The translations under genes and the position numbers were made by a program. A stretch of 19,984 nt of DNA, taken from assembly GCA_035628395.1 (NCBI GenBank), contig DASPJX010000053.1, positions 1 through 19,984 on the forward strand, given 5' to 3'. The notes beneath the pieces were generated by a model. It searched no databases and was not told the DNA's origin. It saw only the letters and a list, made by a program, of their open reading frames with translations. Origin of the DNA: UBA4615 sp035628395 (GTDB lineage: Bacteria; Pseudomonadota; Gammaproteobacteria; Burkholderiales; Burkholderiaceae_E). This document shows, in pieces, positions 6,393 to 13,680 of the stretch (the stretch's first letter is position 1; every line of letters begins with the position of its first letter).

Positions 6393-7040
6393 TCAGCGGT
6401 ACTTGACCGAGCAGCCGTAGGGCGGAGCGGTCGCGACCGACACCGGCCGGCCGGCCTGCAGCTCGTCGAGCGCCGCGGCGACGTGGTTGCGCGCGAGCTT
6501 CACGTCGTCGACGCTCGCGCTGCGACGGTCGTCGATGCCGCCGGCGAAGCGCACGACGCCCTGCGGGTCGATCACCCACAGCTGCGGCGTGGTCCGCGCG
6601 CCGTACGCGCGACCGGCGGTGCCCTCGGGGTCCGTCAGCACCGCGGTGGGTGCCGCGCCCCAGTCCTTCAGCGCCGCGGCGAGCGCCGGCGGCTCGAGCC
6701 AGTCGGCGTGCCCGGGGTGCGTCGAGCTCACCGCGAGCCAGACGACGTCGCGCCCGGTCCACCGTCTCTGCAGGCCCGGCAGGTTGCCCGAGACGTAGTG
6801 CTTGCGCACGAACGGGCAGCCCGGATTGGTCCACTCGAGCACCACGGTGCGGCCGCGGAAGTCGGCGAGCGACACGTCGCGCCCGGCGACGTCGCGCAGC
6901 GTGAACGACGGCGCCGGCCGGCCGGGCGACGCGTCGGCGAGCGCCGGCGGCGCGACCGCGGCGAGCGCGGCGGCGAGCGCGGCCGCGACGACGGCGGCGC
7001 GGCGGCCCGGCAGGCGAGGCCTCGTCGGACGCCCGTTCAC
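6393..7040 (-). CDS. Exported redoxin-domain (thioredoxin-fold) protein
   Basis: The 215-residue protein has a Sec-type signal peptide (about 1-36, ending PPALADA). An AhpC/TSA-like thioredoxin fold follows: GRPAPSFTLRDVAGRDVSLADFRG, then VVLEWTNPGCPFVRKHY with a single Cys75, VWLAVSSTHPGH, and TTPQLWVIDPQGVVRFAGGIDD. Cys75 sits at the peroxidatic position of a redoxin, but there is no CXXC. The C-terminus PPYGCSVKY with Cys210 is a conserved ending in this family and could supply a resolving cysteine, which is inference. The start is a GTG that overlaps the stop of the glutathione peroxidase gene (GTGA, 7037-7040), so the pair is translationally coupled. Likely periplasmic; the substrate is unknown. 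Confidence 0.85.
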   Translation of the reverse strand: MNGRPTRPRLPGRRAAVVAAALAAALAAVAPPALADASPGRPAPSFTLRDVAGRDVSLADFRGRTVVLEWTNPGCPFVRKHYVSGNLPGLQRRWTGRDVVWLAVSSTHPGHADWLEPPALAAALKDWGAAPTAVLTDPEGTAGRAYGARTTPQLWVIDPQGVVRFAGGIDDRRSASVDDVKLARNHVAAALDELQAGRPVSVATAPPYGCSVKYR

Positions 7041-7540
7041 GGCGCGCGGTCGAGCAGCCGCTCGATGTCGGCGGCGATCGCCTCGGGCTCGGTGGTCGGC
7101 GCGTAGCGCTCGACGACGCGGCCCTCGCGGTCGACCAGGAACTTCGAGAAGTTCCACTTGATCGCCTCGATGCCGAGCGCGCCCGGCTTCTCGGCCTTCA
7201 GCCACTTCCACAGCGGGTGCGCACCGGCGCCGTTGACGTCGACCTTCTCGAACATCGGGAAGCCGACGCCGTAGTTGACCTCGCAGAACTCGGCGATCTC
7301 GTCGGCGCCGCCCGGCTCCTGCGCGCCGAACTGGTTGCACGGGAACCCGAGCACGGTGAAGCCCCGCGCGGCGAAGCGCTCGTGCAGCGCCTGCAGGCCG
7401 CGGTACTGCGGCGTGAGGCCGCAGCGGCTGGCGGTGTTGACGATCAGCGCGACCCGGCCGCGCCAGGCGGACAGCGGGGCCGGGGCGCCGGCGAGCGTGC
7501 GCGCGTCGAAGTCCCACGCTCGGGTGTCGGATGCGGTCAT
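7037..7540 (-). CDS. Glutathione peroxidase family protein
   Basis: The 167-residue protein is full length for bacterial Gpx/BtuE. It has LIVNTASRCGLTPQYRGLQ with the peroxidatic Cys40 in place of selenocysteine, GFPCNQFGAQEPG with Cys68 and Gln70, and KWNFSKFLVDREG with Trp129 and Asn130. Together these form the usual Cys-Gln-Trp-Asn tetrad. Cys68 is positioned as in non-selenium Gpx enzymes that use thioredoxin as reductant, so a thiol-dependent hydroperoxide reductase in the cytoplasm is the best call. No signal peptide is seen. The ATG at 7540 has a ggaga ribosome site. It is the first gene of a two-gene operon with the exported redoxin, giving one cytoplasmic and one exported thiol enzyme. 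Confidence 0.92.
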   Translation of the reverse strand: MTASDTRAWDFDARTLAGAPAPLSAWRGRVALIVNTASRCGLTPQYRGLQALHERFAARGFTVLGFPCNQFGAQEPGGADEIAEFCEVNYGVGFPMFEKVDVNGAGAHPLWKWLKAEKPGALGIEAIKWNFSKFLVDREGRVVERYAPTTEPEAIAADIERLLDRAP

Positions 7541-7644
7541 CGGCGGTCTCCGGGGAGCGGACGCGCCGAGTATGCAGGATCGACGGCGACGGCGCGCGGT
7601 CCGGAACGCGGAGCGCCGCGGCGTGCCCGCGCGGGGGGCCGTGC

Positions 7645-7650
7645 TAACGT
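7645..7650 (+). promoter_or_regulatory. Candidate -10 element of the M81 peptidase gene
   Basis: TAACGT, in gtgcTAACGTcgg, fits TAnnnT and lies 72 bases before the ATG in a region otherwise almost all G/C. A matching -35 was not recognised. Confidence 0.25.
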
Positions 7651-7722
7651 CGGACGACCGCGCCCGATCCGGCGCGCGGCGGCGTCGCGCGCCCGGCGCG
7701 ACCCCACGACGAGGAGACCGCG

Positions 7723-9219
7723 ATGCGCCTGCTGGCCGCGATGTTCAAGCACGAGACCAACACCTTCTCGCCGGTGCCGACGCCGGTCGAGCGCTTCTTC
7801 GGATACCGCCCCGGCATGCTCGCGGGCCGCGCGGCGATCGACGCGCACCGCCGCACCGGCAGCGGCCTCGGGGGCTTCATCGGCGTGGCCGAGGCGGAGG
7901 GCGCGACGATCGAGTGCGCGGTCGCCGCCGAGGCGAACCCGAGCGGCCCGGTCGAGGACGACGCGTACGAGCGCATCGTCGCGCCGATCCTCGACGCGGT
8001 CCGCGCCGGCGGCTGGGACGGCATCCTGCTCGACCTGCACGGCGCGATGGTCACGCGCTCGCACGAGGACGGCGAGGGCGAGCTGCTGCGGCGCATCCGG
8101 GCGATCGATCCGCGCACGCCGATCGGCGTGACGATGGACATGCACGCGAACGTCTACGACGACATCGTCCGCCACGCGACGGTGGTCACCGGCTACCACA
8201 CGTATCCGCACGTCGACACGCGCGAGGCGGGCGAGCGCGCCGCGCGGATCCTGCTGCGCGCGATCCGCGGCGAGGTGAGGCCGACGATGCGCTGGGCCAA
8301 CCGCCCGATGCTGCCGCACGTGATGCGCCAGGGCACGCACGCCGAGCCGAACCGCTCGCTGCAGGCGGCCTGCGTCGCGCACGAGCGCGAGGGCCGGGCG
8401 CTCGCCTGCTCGGTGTTCGTCGGGTTCCCGCACGCCGACATCCGCGAGGCGGGCCTGTCGGCGGTGGTCTGCACCGACGGCGACGCGGCCGGGGCCGAGT
8501 CGATCCGCGACGCGCTGCTCGAGGAGGCCTGGCGCGCGCGCGAGCGCTTCGTCTACCGCGCCGAGCCGCTCGCGGCGTCGGTCGCCCGCGCGAAGGCGCT
8601 CGGCGACGCGCCCGCCGAGCGCGCGGGCCCGGTCGTGCTGCTCGACCACTGCGACAACGTCGCCTCGGGCGGCACGATGGACACGACCGCGGTGCTCGCC
8701 GAGATCCTGCGCCAGGACCTGCGCGACGCGGTGTTCTACGCGATCCACGACCCGGAGTCGGTGCGGGCGGCGATCGCCGCCGGCGTCGGCGCCGAGGTCT
8801 CGCTCGACGTGGGCGGCAAGTCGACGATGCCCTCGATCGGCGCGCCGGCCGCGCCGCTGCGCGTCACCGGACGCGTGAAGCGGATCACCGACGGCGTCTA
8901 CGTGCTGCGCGGACCGATGGGCGCGGGCGCGACCACGAACAACGGCCCGACCGTGGTGCTGCAGGTCGGGGGCGTCGAGCTCGTGCTGATGACGCTGTAC
9001 CAGGAGCCCTTCGACCTCGAGTGCTTCCACTCGGTCGGCATCGACCCGATGCGCCGGCGCTTCGTCGCCATCAAGAGCCGCGTGCACTGGCGCGCGGGGC
9101 TCGGCGAGCTGGCGCGCGAGATCGTCGAGTGCTCGGGCGTCGGCGTGACGACGTCCGACTACTCGCTGCTGAAGTTCGAGAAGGTCCGCCGCCCGGTGTT
9201 CCCGCTCGACCCGATCTGA
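7723..9219 (+). CDS. M81 family metallopeptidase (MlrC / microcystinase C-like)
   Basis: The 498-residue protein is full length for the family. The N-terminal DUF1485 part (about 1-290) starts MRLLAAMFKHETNTFSPVPT. It carries the conserved metal-site motifs HETNTF (10-15), LDLHGAM (103-109), DMHANVYDD (139-147) and GYHTYPHVD (157-165). The C-terminal MlrC domain (about 300-480) includes DHCDNVASGGTMDTT, the glycine-rich GPMGAGATTNNGPTVVL and SVGIDP. MlrC of microcystin degraders is a zinc-dependent peptidase, but most homologues have unknown substrates, probably small or modified peptides. No transporter or catabolic operon accompanies it here. A gaggag site six bases before the ATG fixes the start. 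There is no signal peptide, so it is cytoplasmic. Confidence 0.92.
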   Translation: MRLLAAMFKHETNTFSPVPTPVERFFGYRPGMLAGRAAIDAHRRTGSGLGGFIGVAEAEGATIECAVAAEANPSGPVEDDAYERIVAPILDAVRAGGWDGILLDLHGAMVTRSHEDGEGELLRRIRAIDPRTPIGVTMDMHANVYDDIVRHATVVTGYHTYPHVDTREAGERAARILLRAIRGEVRPTMRWANRPMLPHVMRQGTHAEPNRSLQAACVAHEREGRALACSVFVGFPHADIREAGLSAVVCTDGDAAGAESIRDALLEEAWRARERFVYRAEPLAASVARAKALGDAPAERAGPVVLLDHCDNVASGGTMDTTAVLAEILRQDLRDAVFYAIHDPESVRAAIAAGVGAEVSLDVGGKSTMPSIGAPAAPLRVTGRVKRITDGVYVLRGPMGAGATTNNGPTVVLQVGGVELVLMTLYQEPFDLECFHSVGIDPMRRRFVAIKSRVHWRAGLGELAREIVECSGVGVTTSDYSLLKFEKVRRPVFPLDPI

Positions 9220-9230
9220 GCGCGGGCGCG

Positions 9231-9267
9231 CGCGGCGCGCGGCCGGCCCGACGGGCCTCGCGCCGCG
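9231..9267. terminator. Candidate bidirectional terminator between M81 peptidase and acyl-CoA synthetase
   Basis: Nine-base arms, cgcggcgcg (9231-9239) and cgcgccgcg (9259-9267), enclose an inner stem, ggccc (9245-9249) with gggcc (9253-9257). It fills most of the 67-base gap between two convergent stops. It has no T-run. Confidence 0.4.
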
Positions 9268-9286
9268 CCCGCGTCCGCGCCCGGTC

Positions 9287-10864
9287 TCAGTTCACCGCCC
9301 GGGTCGCCCCGCCCCAGTACCGCGCCCGCAGCACCTTCTTGTCCGGCTTGCCGAGCCCGGTCACCGGCAGCTCGTCGACGAAGTCCACCGACTTCGGCGC
9401 GTGCACCGCGCCCTTGGCGTCGCGCACCAGCGCGATCAGCTCCTCGGCGCTCGGCCGCGAGCCCGCGCGCGGCACGACGACCGCCTTCACCGCCTCGCCC
9501 CACTTCGGGTCGGGCACGCCGATCACCGCCGCCGCGGCGACCGCCGGGTGCCGGGTCAGCACGTCCTCGACCTCGCGCGGGAACACGTTGAAGCCGCCGG
9601 TGATGATCATGTCCTTGCTGCGGTCGACGATGTAGAGGAAGCCGTCGGCGTCGCGCCGCGCGAGGTCGCCGGTGTGCAGCCAGCCGTGTCGGAACGCCTT
9701 CTCGGTCTCCTCGGGCTTGTTCCAGTAGCCGGCCATCACCAGCGGGCCGCGGCAGCAGATCTCGCCGACCTCGCCGACCGGCACCTCGCGGCCGTCCTCG
9801 TCGAGCAGCGCGACCTGCAGCCCGGCGACCGGCATCCCGCAGGAGGCGAGGCGCTCCGGATGCCGCTCGGGGTCGTGGTCGGCGCGGCGCAGCACGGTGA
9901 TGCAGTTCGGCGCCTCGGACTGCCCGTAGAGCTGCATGAAGACCGGCCCGAACCGCGCGATCGCCTCGACGAGCCGGCCCGGCGACATCGGCGAGGCGCC
10001 GTAGATCACCGTGCGCAGGCTGGAGAGGTCGGCCTGCGCGAGGCCCGGATGGTCGAGCAGCACGTAGATCATCGTCGGCACGAGGAAGGTCACCGTGATC
10101 CGGTGGCGCTCGACGAGGTCGAAGAAGCGCTGCGCGTCGAAGCCCTTCGACAGCACGAAGGTGCCCGAGCGCATCAGCACCGCGAGGATCATCGCGCCGG
10201 TCGCGTGCGAGATCGGCGTCATCGCGAGGAAGCGCACCTCCTCGGGCCAGTCCCACTCGACGAGCTCGGTCATCGCCATCGCGACGTGCACGCGGTGGGT
10301 GTGCACGACGCCCTTCGAGCGGCCGGTGGTGCCGCCGGTGTAGATCAGCGTGCACGGGTCGTCGGCGCGCGCCTTCGAGACGAGCGGCGCCGGCGCGCAG
10401 GCCGCCGCGGCGGCGAGCACGTCCTCGGCGCCCTCGATGCCCGGGCCGAGGCCGTAGACGCGCTCGAGCCCCGGCAGCCGCGCGCGCAGCGCCCGCGCGC
10501 GCTCGGCGAACGCGCCGGGATCGGCGAACAGCGTGCGCACCCCGGCGTCCTCGAGCAGGTACGCGTGGTCCTCCTCGGAGGCGAGCGGATGCATCCAGGT
10601 CACGCGCATGCCCATCAGGTAGGCGGCGGCGGTGACGAGGAAGGCCTCGGGACGGTTCGACGACAGCGTGGCCACGGTGTCGCCCCGCCCGAGCCCGCGC
10701 GCCTCGAGCGCGGCCACGAAGCGGCCGAGCAGGTCGCCGAACGCGGCGTAGCTGAGCGTCCGGTCCTCGAGCACGAACGCCGGGCGCTCGCCGCCGCGGC
10801 GGATCGCGCGGATCAGCAGGTCGCCCGCCGTGCAGCCGTCGTAGAGCTCGCCCGTTCCGTCCAT
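9287..10864 (-). CDS. AMP-binding acyl-CoA synthetase (long-chain-fatty-acid--CoA ligase-like)
   Basis: The 525-residue enzyme contains the adenylate-forming motifs in order. They are the P-loop LIYTGGTTGRSKGVVHTH (173-190), the aromatic/ATP motif QLYGQSEAPN, GEICCRGPLVMAGYWN, the hinge region HTGDLARRDADGFLYIVDRS and MIITGGFNVFPREVEDVL. The C-terminal catalytic Lys lies in GLGKPDKKVLRARYW. It should activate a carboxylic acid to the acyl-AMP and then the CoA thioester. The exact acid cannot be read from sequence; fatty, aromatic and related acids are all used by close relatives. ATG 10864 is preceded by a gaggag site and matches family N-termini. The much longer open frame upstream is a GC artefact. 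The gene is a single transcription unit with a TACGAT hexamer 49 bases upstream. Confidence 0.92.
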   Translation of the reverse strand: MDGTGELYDGCTAGDLLIRAIRRGGERPAFVLEDRTLSYAAFGDLLGRFVAALEARGLGRGDTVATLSSNRPEAFLVTAAAYLMGMRVTWMHPLASEEDHAYLLEDAGVRTLFADPGAFAERARALRARLPGLERVYGLGPGIEGAEDVLAAAAACAPAPLVSKARADDPCTLIYTGGTTGRSKGVVHTHRVHVAMAMTELVEWDWPEEVRFLAMTPISHATGAMILAVLMRSGTFVLSKGFDAQRFFDLVERHRITVTFLVPTMIYVLLDHPGLAQADLSSLRTVIYGASPMSPGRLVEAIARFGPVFMQLYGQSEAPNCITVLRRADHDPERHPERLASCGMPVAGLQVALLDEDGREVPVGEVGEICCRGPLVMAGYWNKPEETEKAFRHGWLHTGDLARRDADGFLYIVDRSKDMIITGGFNVFPREVEDVLTRHPAVAAAAVIGVPDPKWGEAVKAVVVPRAGSRPSAEELIALVRDAKGAVHAPKSVDFVDELPVTGLGKPDKKVLRARYWGGATRAVN

Positions 10865-10913
10865 GCCCGTCTCCTCGAACGCCCGCGCGTCGGACGGCGC
10901 GGTGCGGCGTCGG

Positions 10914-10919
10914 ATCGTA
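10914..10919 (-). promoter_or_regulatory. Candidate -10 element of the acyl-CoA synthetase gene
   Basis: TACGAT on the minus strand, within ctgcTACGATccg, lies 49 bases before the ATG. It would give a leader of about 43 bases carrying the gaggag ribosome site. The same hexamer precedes the DUF938 gene. Confidence 0.35.
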
Positions 10920-11000
10920 GCAGCGCGCGCGACGGCGGGCCGACGCGCGCGGCACCGGACGGAATCGGGCCGGGCGGGCGCCGCGCGCAGGCGGCGCGAC

Positions 11001-11092
11001 GGGCTGCACGGGACGCTCGGGCTGCACGGGACGCACGGGAGACGCACGGGACGCACGGGCTGCACGGGACGCTCGGGCTGCGCGGGCTGCAC
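11001..11092. repeat. Tandem array of about ten 9-mers, GGG(A/C)(C/T)GC(A/T)C
   Basis: Consecutive units read gggctgcac, gggacgctc, gggctgcac, gggacgcac, an 11-base variant (gggagacgcac), gggacgcac, gggctgcac, gggacgctc, gggctgcgc and gggctgcac. The two-unit block gggctgcacgggacgctc occurs exactly at 11001-11018 and 11057-11074. Degenerate units (gggcggcac, gggcgcac, gggacgcac, ggcgcgcac) continue to about 11150. The units are nine bases long, but no plausible protein reads through the array, which lies between two minus-strand genes. Confidence 0.85.
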
Positions 11093-11289
11093 GGAGCGCG
11101 CGCAGGCTGCAACGGGCGGCACGGGCGCACGGGACGCACGGCGCGCACGGGGCGCGCCGGCCGCATCGGGCCGCGTCGGCGGGGGCGAAGCGAGGAGCGG
11201 GGCGGGGCGGACGGACCGGCGGTCCGTCCGAGGCCGGGGTGCGGCCCGATGCCCGGCGACCGGCCCGCGGGACGGGCCGGCCCGGGTCG

Positions 11290-11748
11290 CTACAGCACGA
11301 CGGCGAGCGGCGTCTCGAGCACCAGGGGGCGGGCGGCGGGCCGGACGGCGATCGTGCGGCCCGGGCGCGGGATGTCGTCGGGGCCGACCGCGGCGCCGGG
11401 CGCCTCGCCGGCCAGCCAGGCGGTCGAGCGCTCGGTGTCGACCTCGATCCACGGGCAGGGCAGGGTCGGGGCGCCGGTCATCGCGTCGACCACGCACAGC
11501 TCGGCCCAGCGCCAGACGCCGTCGACGCAGACGAGCGGCTTCAGCCCGACGCACGCCCAGCCCTCGACGAGCTCGCGCATCGCCTCGGGGTCGTCCGCGC
11601 CGTCGCGCCAGAGGCGGCCGTCGAACCACACGCGCTCGCCGATCAGCGCCTCGTGGTCGTCGATGCAGGCCTCCAGGCCGCCGGGGTAGCGCCGCTCGAT
11701 CGCGTGGATCGGAACCAGCAGGTTCAACGCTCGCAGCCGGATCGCCAT
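11290..11748 (-). CDS. Conserved hypothetical protein, unknown function
   Basis: The 152-residue protein starts MAIRLRALNLLVPIHAIERR and has the look of a small soluble cytoplasmic domain. It is acidic, rich in Trp and aromatic residues (VWFDGRLWRDGADDPEAM, GVWRWAELCVVDAMTGAPTL, CPWIEVDTERSTAWL) and has no signal or membrane segment. I believe similar unnamed proteins with the same N-terminal MAIR..LNL.VPI opening and YPGG motif are found in other proteobacteria, but I know no function. The ATG has a good ribosome site (aggaga, six bases away). The last ~30 residues (PGRTIAVRPAARPLVLETPL) are probably a loose tail. The gene is divergent from the BON-CBS gene, and the shared 164-base gap holds back-to-back sigma-54-like elements. 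Confidence 0.75.
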   Translation of the reverse strand: MAIRLRALNLLVPIHAIERRYPGGLEACIDDHEALIGERVWFDGRLWRDGADDPEAMRELVEGWACVGLKPLVCVDGVWRWAELCVVDAMTGAPTLPCPWIEVDTERSTAWLAGEAPGAAVGPDDIPRPGRTIAVRPAARPLVLETPLAVVL

Positions 11749-11790
11749 CGGTGTCTCCTAGGTCCAAGCTCCGCTGGAGGATCCCGCCGT

Positions 11791-11807
11791 CGCGACCCTT
11801 CTGCCAA
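11791..11807 (-). promoter_or_regulatory. Candidate sigma-54 (-24/-12) promoter of the 11290-11748 gene
   Basis: On the minus strand the sequence ttGGcagaagggtcGCg carries GG (11805-11804) and GC (11793-11792) with the exact 10-base separation of sigma-54 promoters. It matches TGGCA at the -24 box and T-GC at the -12 box. Transcription would start near 11780, about 32 bases before the ATG, leaving room for the visible ribosome site. Confidence 0.4.
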
Positions 11808-11824
11808 GTCGAGGGTTTCCGGGG

Positions 11825-11840
11825 GTTGCTCGGACGCAAC
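11825..11840. promoter_or_regulatory. Inverted repeat between two divergent sigma-54-like promoters
   Basis: gttgc (11825-11829) and gcaac (11836-11840) flank tcggac. It lies midway between the two -24 elements, where an activator or IHF could act on both genes. The arms are only five bases long. Confidence 0.3.
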
Positions 11841-11856
11841 GCCGCGTGCGCCGGAT

Positions 11857-11874
11857 GGGGCCGGCTCCTTGCTT
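11857..11874 (+). promoter_or_regulatory. Candidate sigma-54 (-24/-12) promoter of the BON-CBS gene
   Basis: The sequence ggGGccggctcctTGCtt has GG at 11859-11860 and GC at 11871-11872 separated by 10 bases, with the TTGCT of a -12 box intact. The -24 box is poorer (GGGGCC rather than TGGCAC). Transcription would start near 11884, about 29 bases before the ATG. Confidence 0.35.
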
Positions 11875-11912
11875 GCAGGGCCACATCCACCACAGCGAAG
11901 GCGAGGGCGACC

Positions 11913-13046
11913 ATGGCGGGACGCGACGACACGGATCCGCGCGGCGGCGGCCGCGGCGGCATCGGCAACCGGGACCGCTGGGGCGGCGCCCGGCCGGCCT
12001 CGGACGAAGGCACGGCCGGCTCCTGGCGGGGCGGCGACAGCGAGCACGGCAGCGCGCGCGGCGCGGAGCGCTATCCGGCCGGGGGCGGCTCCGGCTACGC
12101 CGGTCCGAGCGGCCTCGGCTGGCACACCGGCCCGGGCTACGGCGCCGGCGCGACCGGCTACGGCGAACCGGGGATGTCGGGCGTGCGCGGCGGCGGCGAA
12201 GCCGACTGGCGCGGTTCGGGGGGCGCGGGCGGAGCGGCGGGCGGCACGGCCGGCGCGGGCGTGCGCAACCGGGGCCCGAAGGGCTGGCAGCGCTCGGACG
12301 ACCGGATCCGGGACGACGTCTGCGAGCGGCTCGCCGCCGAGCACGGCATCGATCCGTCGGACGTCGAGGTCGCCGTCTCGGGCGGCACCGTCACGCTGAC
12401 CGGCACCGTGCCCGATCGCGGGATGAAGTACCGGATCGAGGACATCGTCGACGGCTGCAGCGGCGTGCGCGACGTCGAGAACCGGCTGCGCGTCGCGCGC
12501 GGCGGCCTCGCGTCCCTGCTGGGCGGCGGCGGCGTGTCCGGCGGGCTCGGCACCACCACCGAGGCGCGCGGACCCGAGGAGCCCCCGTCGCGCGGCAGCC
12601 TGCTCGGGCGCCTGTTCGGGCTCGGCGGCGGCTCGAAGCTGTCGGACGTGATGACGCGCAACCCGCGCACGATCGGGCCGGACGAGACGCTGCAGACGGT
12701 CGCGCAGCTGATGAAGGAGCTCGACGTGGGCGCGATCCCGGTGGTCTCCGGCACGACGCTCGCGGGCATGGTCACCGACCGCGACATCGTCGTGCGCGGC
12801 GTGGCGGCCGGGCTCGCGCTCGGCACCGCGAAGGTGTCCGAGATCATGACGACGCAGGTGCACGCCTGCTACGAGGACGAGGAGGTCGAGAGCGCGCTCG
12901 ACAAGATGGGCGATCTGCAGGTGCGCCGCATCCCGGTGCTCGACCGCAGCGACCGGCTGGTCGGGATCGTGTCGCTCGGCGACTTCGCGCAGCGCGAGGC
13001 GGGCGACGTCGAGGACGCGCTGCAGGACATCAGCACCCCTTCCTGA
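11913..13046 (+). CDS. BON domain and tandem CBS domain protein
   Basis: The 377-residue protein has three parts. Residues 1-118 are a Gly/Arg/Ser-rich, probably disordered segment. Residues about 122-195 form a BON domain: GPKGWQRSDDRIRDDVCERL, then DVEVAVSGGTVTLTGTVPDRGMKYRIEDIVDGCSGVRDVENRL. After a short linker, residues about 243-365 form a CBS pair (LSDVMTRNPRTIGPDETLQTVAQLM, IPVVSGTTLAGMVTDRDIVVRG, then VSEIMTTQVHACYEDEEVESAL, RRIPVLDRSDRLVGIVSLGDFA). CBS pairs bind adenine nucleotides and BON domains are linked to membranes and stress (OsmY-like). The same GPKGY/WxRSDERIREDV leader is common in stress-induced BON proteins. There is no signal peptide, so a cytoplasmic sensor role is plausible. 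A small membrane protein gene follows 24 bases later. ATG 11913 is the only suitable start. Confidence 0.9.
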   Translation: MAGRDDTDPRGGGRGGIGNRDRWGGARPASDEGTAGSWRGGDSEHGSARGAERYPAGGGSGYAGPSGLGWHTGPGYGAGATGYGEPGMSGVRGGGEADWRGSGGAGGAAGGTAGAGVRNRGPKGWQRSDDRIRDDVCERLAAEHGIDPSDVEVAVSGGTVTLTGTVPDRGMKYRIEDIVDGCSGVRDVENRLRVARGGLASLLGGGGVSGGLGTTTEARGPEEPPSRGSLLGRLFGLGGGSKLSDVMTRNPRTIGPDETLQTVAQLMKELDVGAIPVVSGTTLAGMVTDRDIVVRGVAAGLALGTAKVSEIMTTQVHACYEDEEVESALDKMGDLQVRRIPVLDRSDRLVGIVSLGDFAQREAGDVEDALQDISTPS

Positions 13047-13070
13047 AACGAGACACGAGGCGACGAACGA

Positions 13071-13595
13071 ATGACGACGATGCAGACCTGGTCGGAGGCC
13101 GCCCGCTCGGGCGTGACCTCCGGCCTGCTCGCGAGCGCGCTGTCGAGCGCGGCGCTGGCCGCGCGCGGCCGCGTCGAGGCCGACAGCGCGGTCGCGCCGA
13201 CGAACGCCACCAGCCACTGGGTGTGGGGCGAGCGCGCCGCGCTGCAGGACGAGCCGAGCGTGAAGTACACCGTGGTCGGCTACCTGATCCACCAGGCGGC
13301 CGGGCTGCTGTGGGCGACGGTGTACGAGCGCGTCGCCTCCGACCGCGAGGGGCAGCGCGGCGCGGGCCGCGCGGTGGTCGCGGGCGTCGCGGTCGCGGCG
13401 CTGGCGGCCACGGTCGACTACACGATGACGCCGAGGCGGCTGATGCCCGGCTACGAGAAGCGGCTGTCGGTGGGCTCGCTGGTCGCGGTGTACGGCGCGT
13501 TCGCGGTCGGTCTCGCGCTGCGCGACGTGCTGACCAGCCGGCGCGACGACGCGCATCCGGCCGACGAGGTCGACCCGAACCGCCTGCGGTACTGA
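13071..13595 (+). CDS. Small integral membrane protein, unknown function
   Basis: The 174-residue protein has four hydrophobic segments: about 13-31 (SGVTSGLLASALSSAALAA), 66-84 (VVGYLIHQAAGLLWATVYE), 99-117 (GRAVVAGVAVAALAATVDY) and 130-150 (LSVGSLVAVYGAFAVGLAL). Between the first two is a conserved-looking motif, SAVAPTNATSHWVWGERA, and HQAAGLLWA may place a His in the membrane. The C-terminus is charged and probably cytoplasmic. I recognise the style of a small proteobacterial family but know no function. It starts 24 bases after the BON-CBS gene and is likely co-transcribed with it. The start at 13071 is chosen for the family-like length; ATG 13080 is also possible. A strong hairpin follows the stop. 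Confidence 0.75.
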   Translation: MTTMQTWSEAARSGVTSGLLASALSSAALAARGRVEADSAVAPTNATSHWVWGERAALQDEPSVKYTVVGYLIHQAAGLLWATVYERVASDREGQRGAGRAVVAGVAVAALAATVDYTMTPRRLMPGYEKRLSVGSLVAVYGAFAVGLALRDVLTSRRDDAHPADEVDPNRLRY

Positions 13596-13600
13596 GCGGG

Positions 13601-13626
13601 CCGGGGTCCGGCGCACCGGACCCCGG
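13601..13626. terminator. Strong bidirectional hairpin between convergent genes
   Basis: Perfect 11-base arms, ccggggtccgg (13601-13611) and ccggaccccgg (13616-13626), flank the tetraloop cgca. It begins six bases after the membrane-protein stop and faces the manganese catalase gene end. It is the best hairpin in the window, although no T-run follows. Confidence 0.6.
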
Positions 13627-13680
13627 GGATCCGCGCGGCCGCGCCCCGGTCGAGGGGCACGGCGCGGTCGAGTCGCGCGC

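Larger units (their letters stand above)
10865..11289. other. 425-base non-coding stretch with repeats
   Basis: No convincing gene lies between the acyl-CoA synthetase start and the stop of the next minus-strand gene. Open frames here translate into low-complexity Arg/Pro/Gly/Cys strings. The right two thirds is built of short degenerate repeats of the type cGGGAcGcac, of which the regular part is the 9-mer array at 11001-11092. The left end holds the promoter region of the synthetase gene. Confidence 0.7.

Noticed and set aside
5623..6834. N-terminal extension of the MlaE permease to about 779 residues
   Set aside because: The extension is antisense to the DUF6152 and redoxin genes and lacks domains. 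The STAS-permease protein starting at 5622 is complete.
7537..9087. 516-codon minus-strand open frame opposite the M81 peptidase
   Set aside because: It is low-complexity His/Arg/Ala/Asp sequence without motifs, whereas the plus-strand frame encodes a full-length, motif-complete metallopeptidase.
11001..11150. CRISPR array
   Set aside because: Units are nine bases long and directly adjacent with no unique spacers, and no cas gene is present.
10865..12013. Upstream extension of the acyl-CoA synthetase to 908 residues
   Set aside because: The extra part is translated repeat DNA and shadow of the 152-residue protein. The ATG at 10864 has a good ribosome site and the family-typical start.
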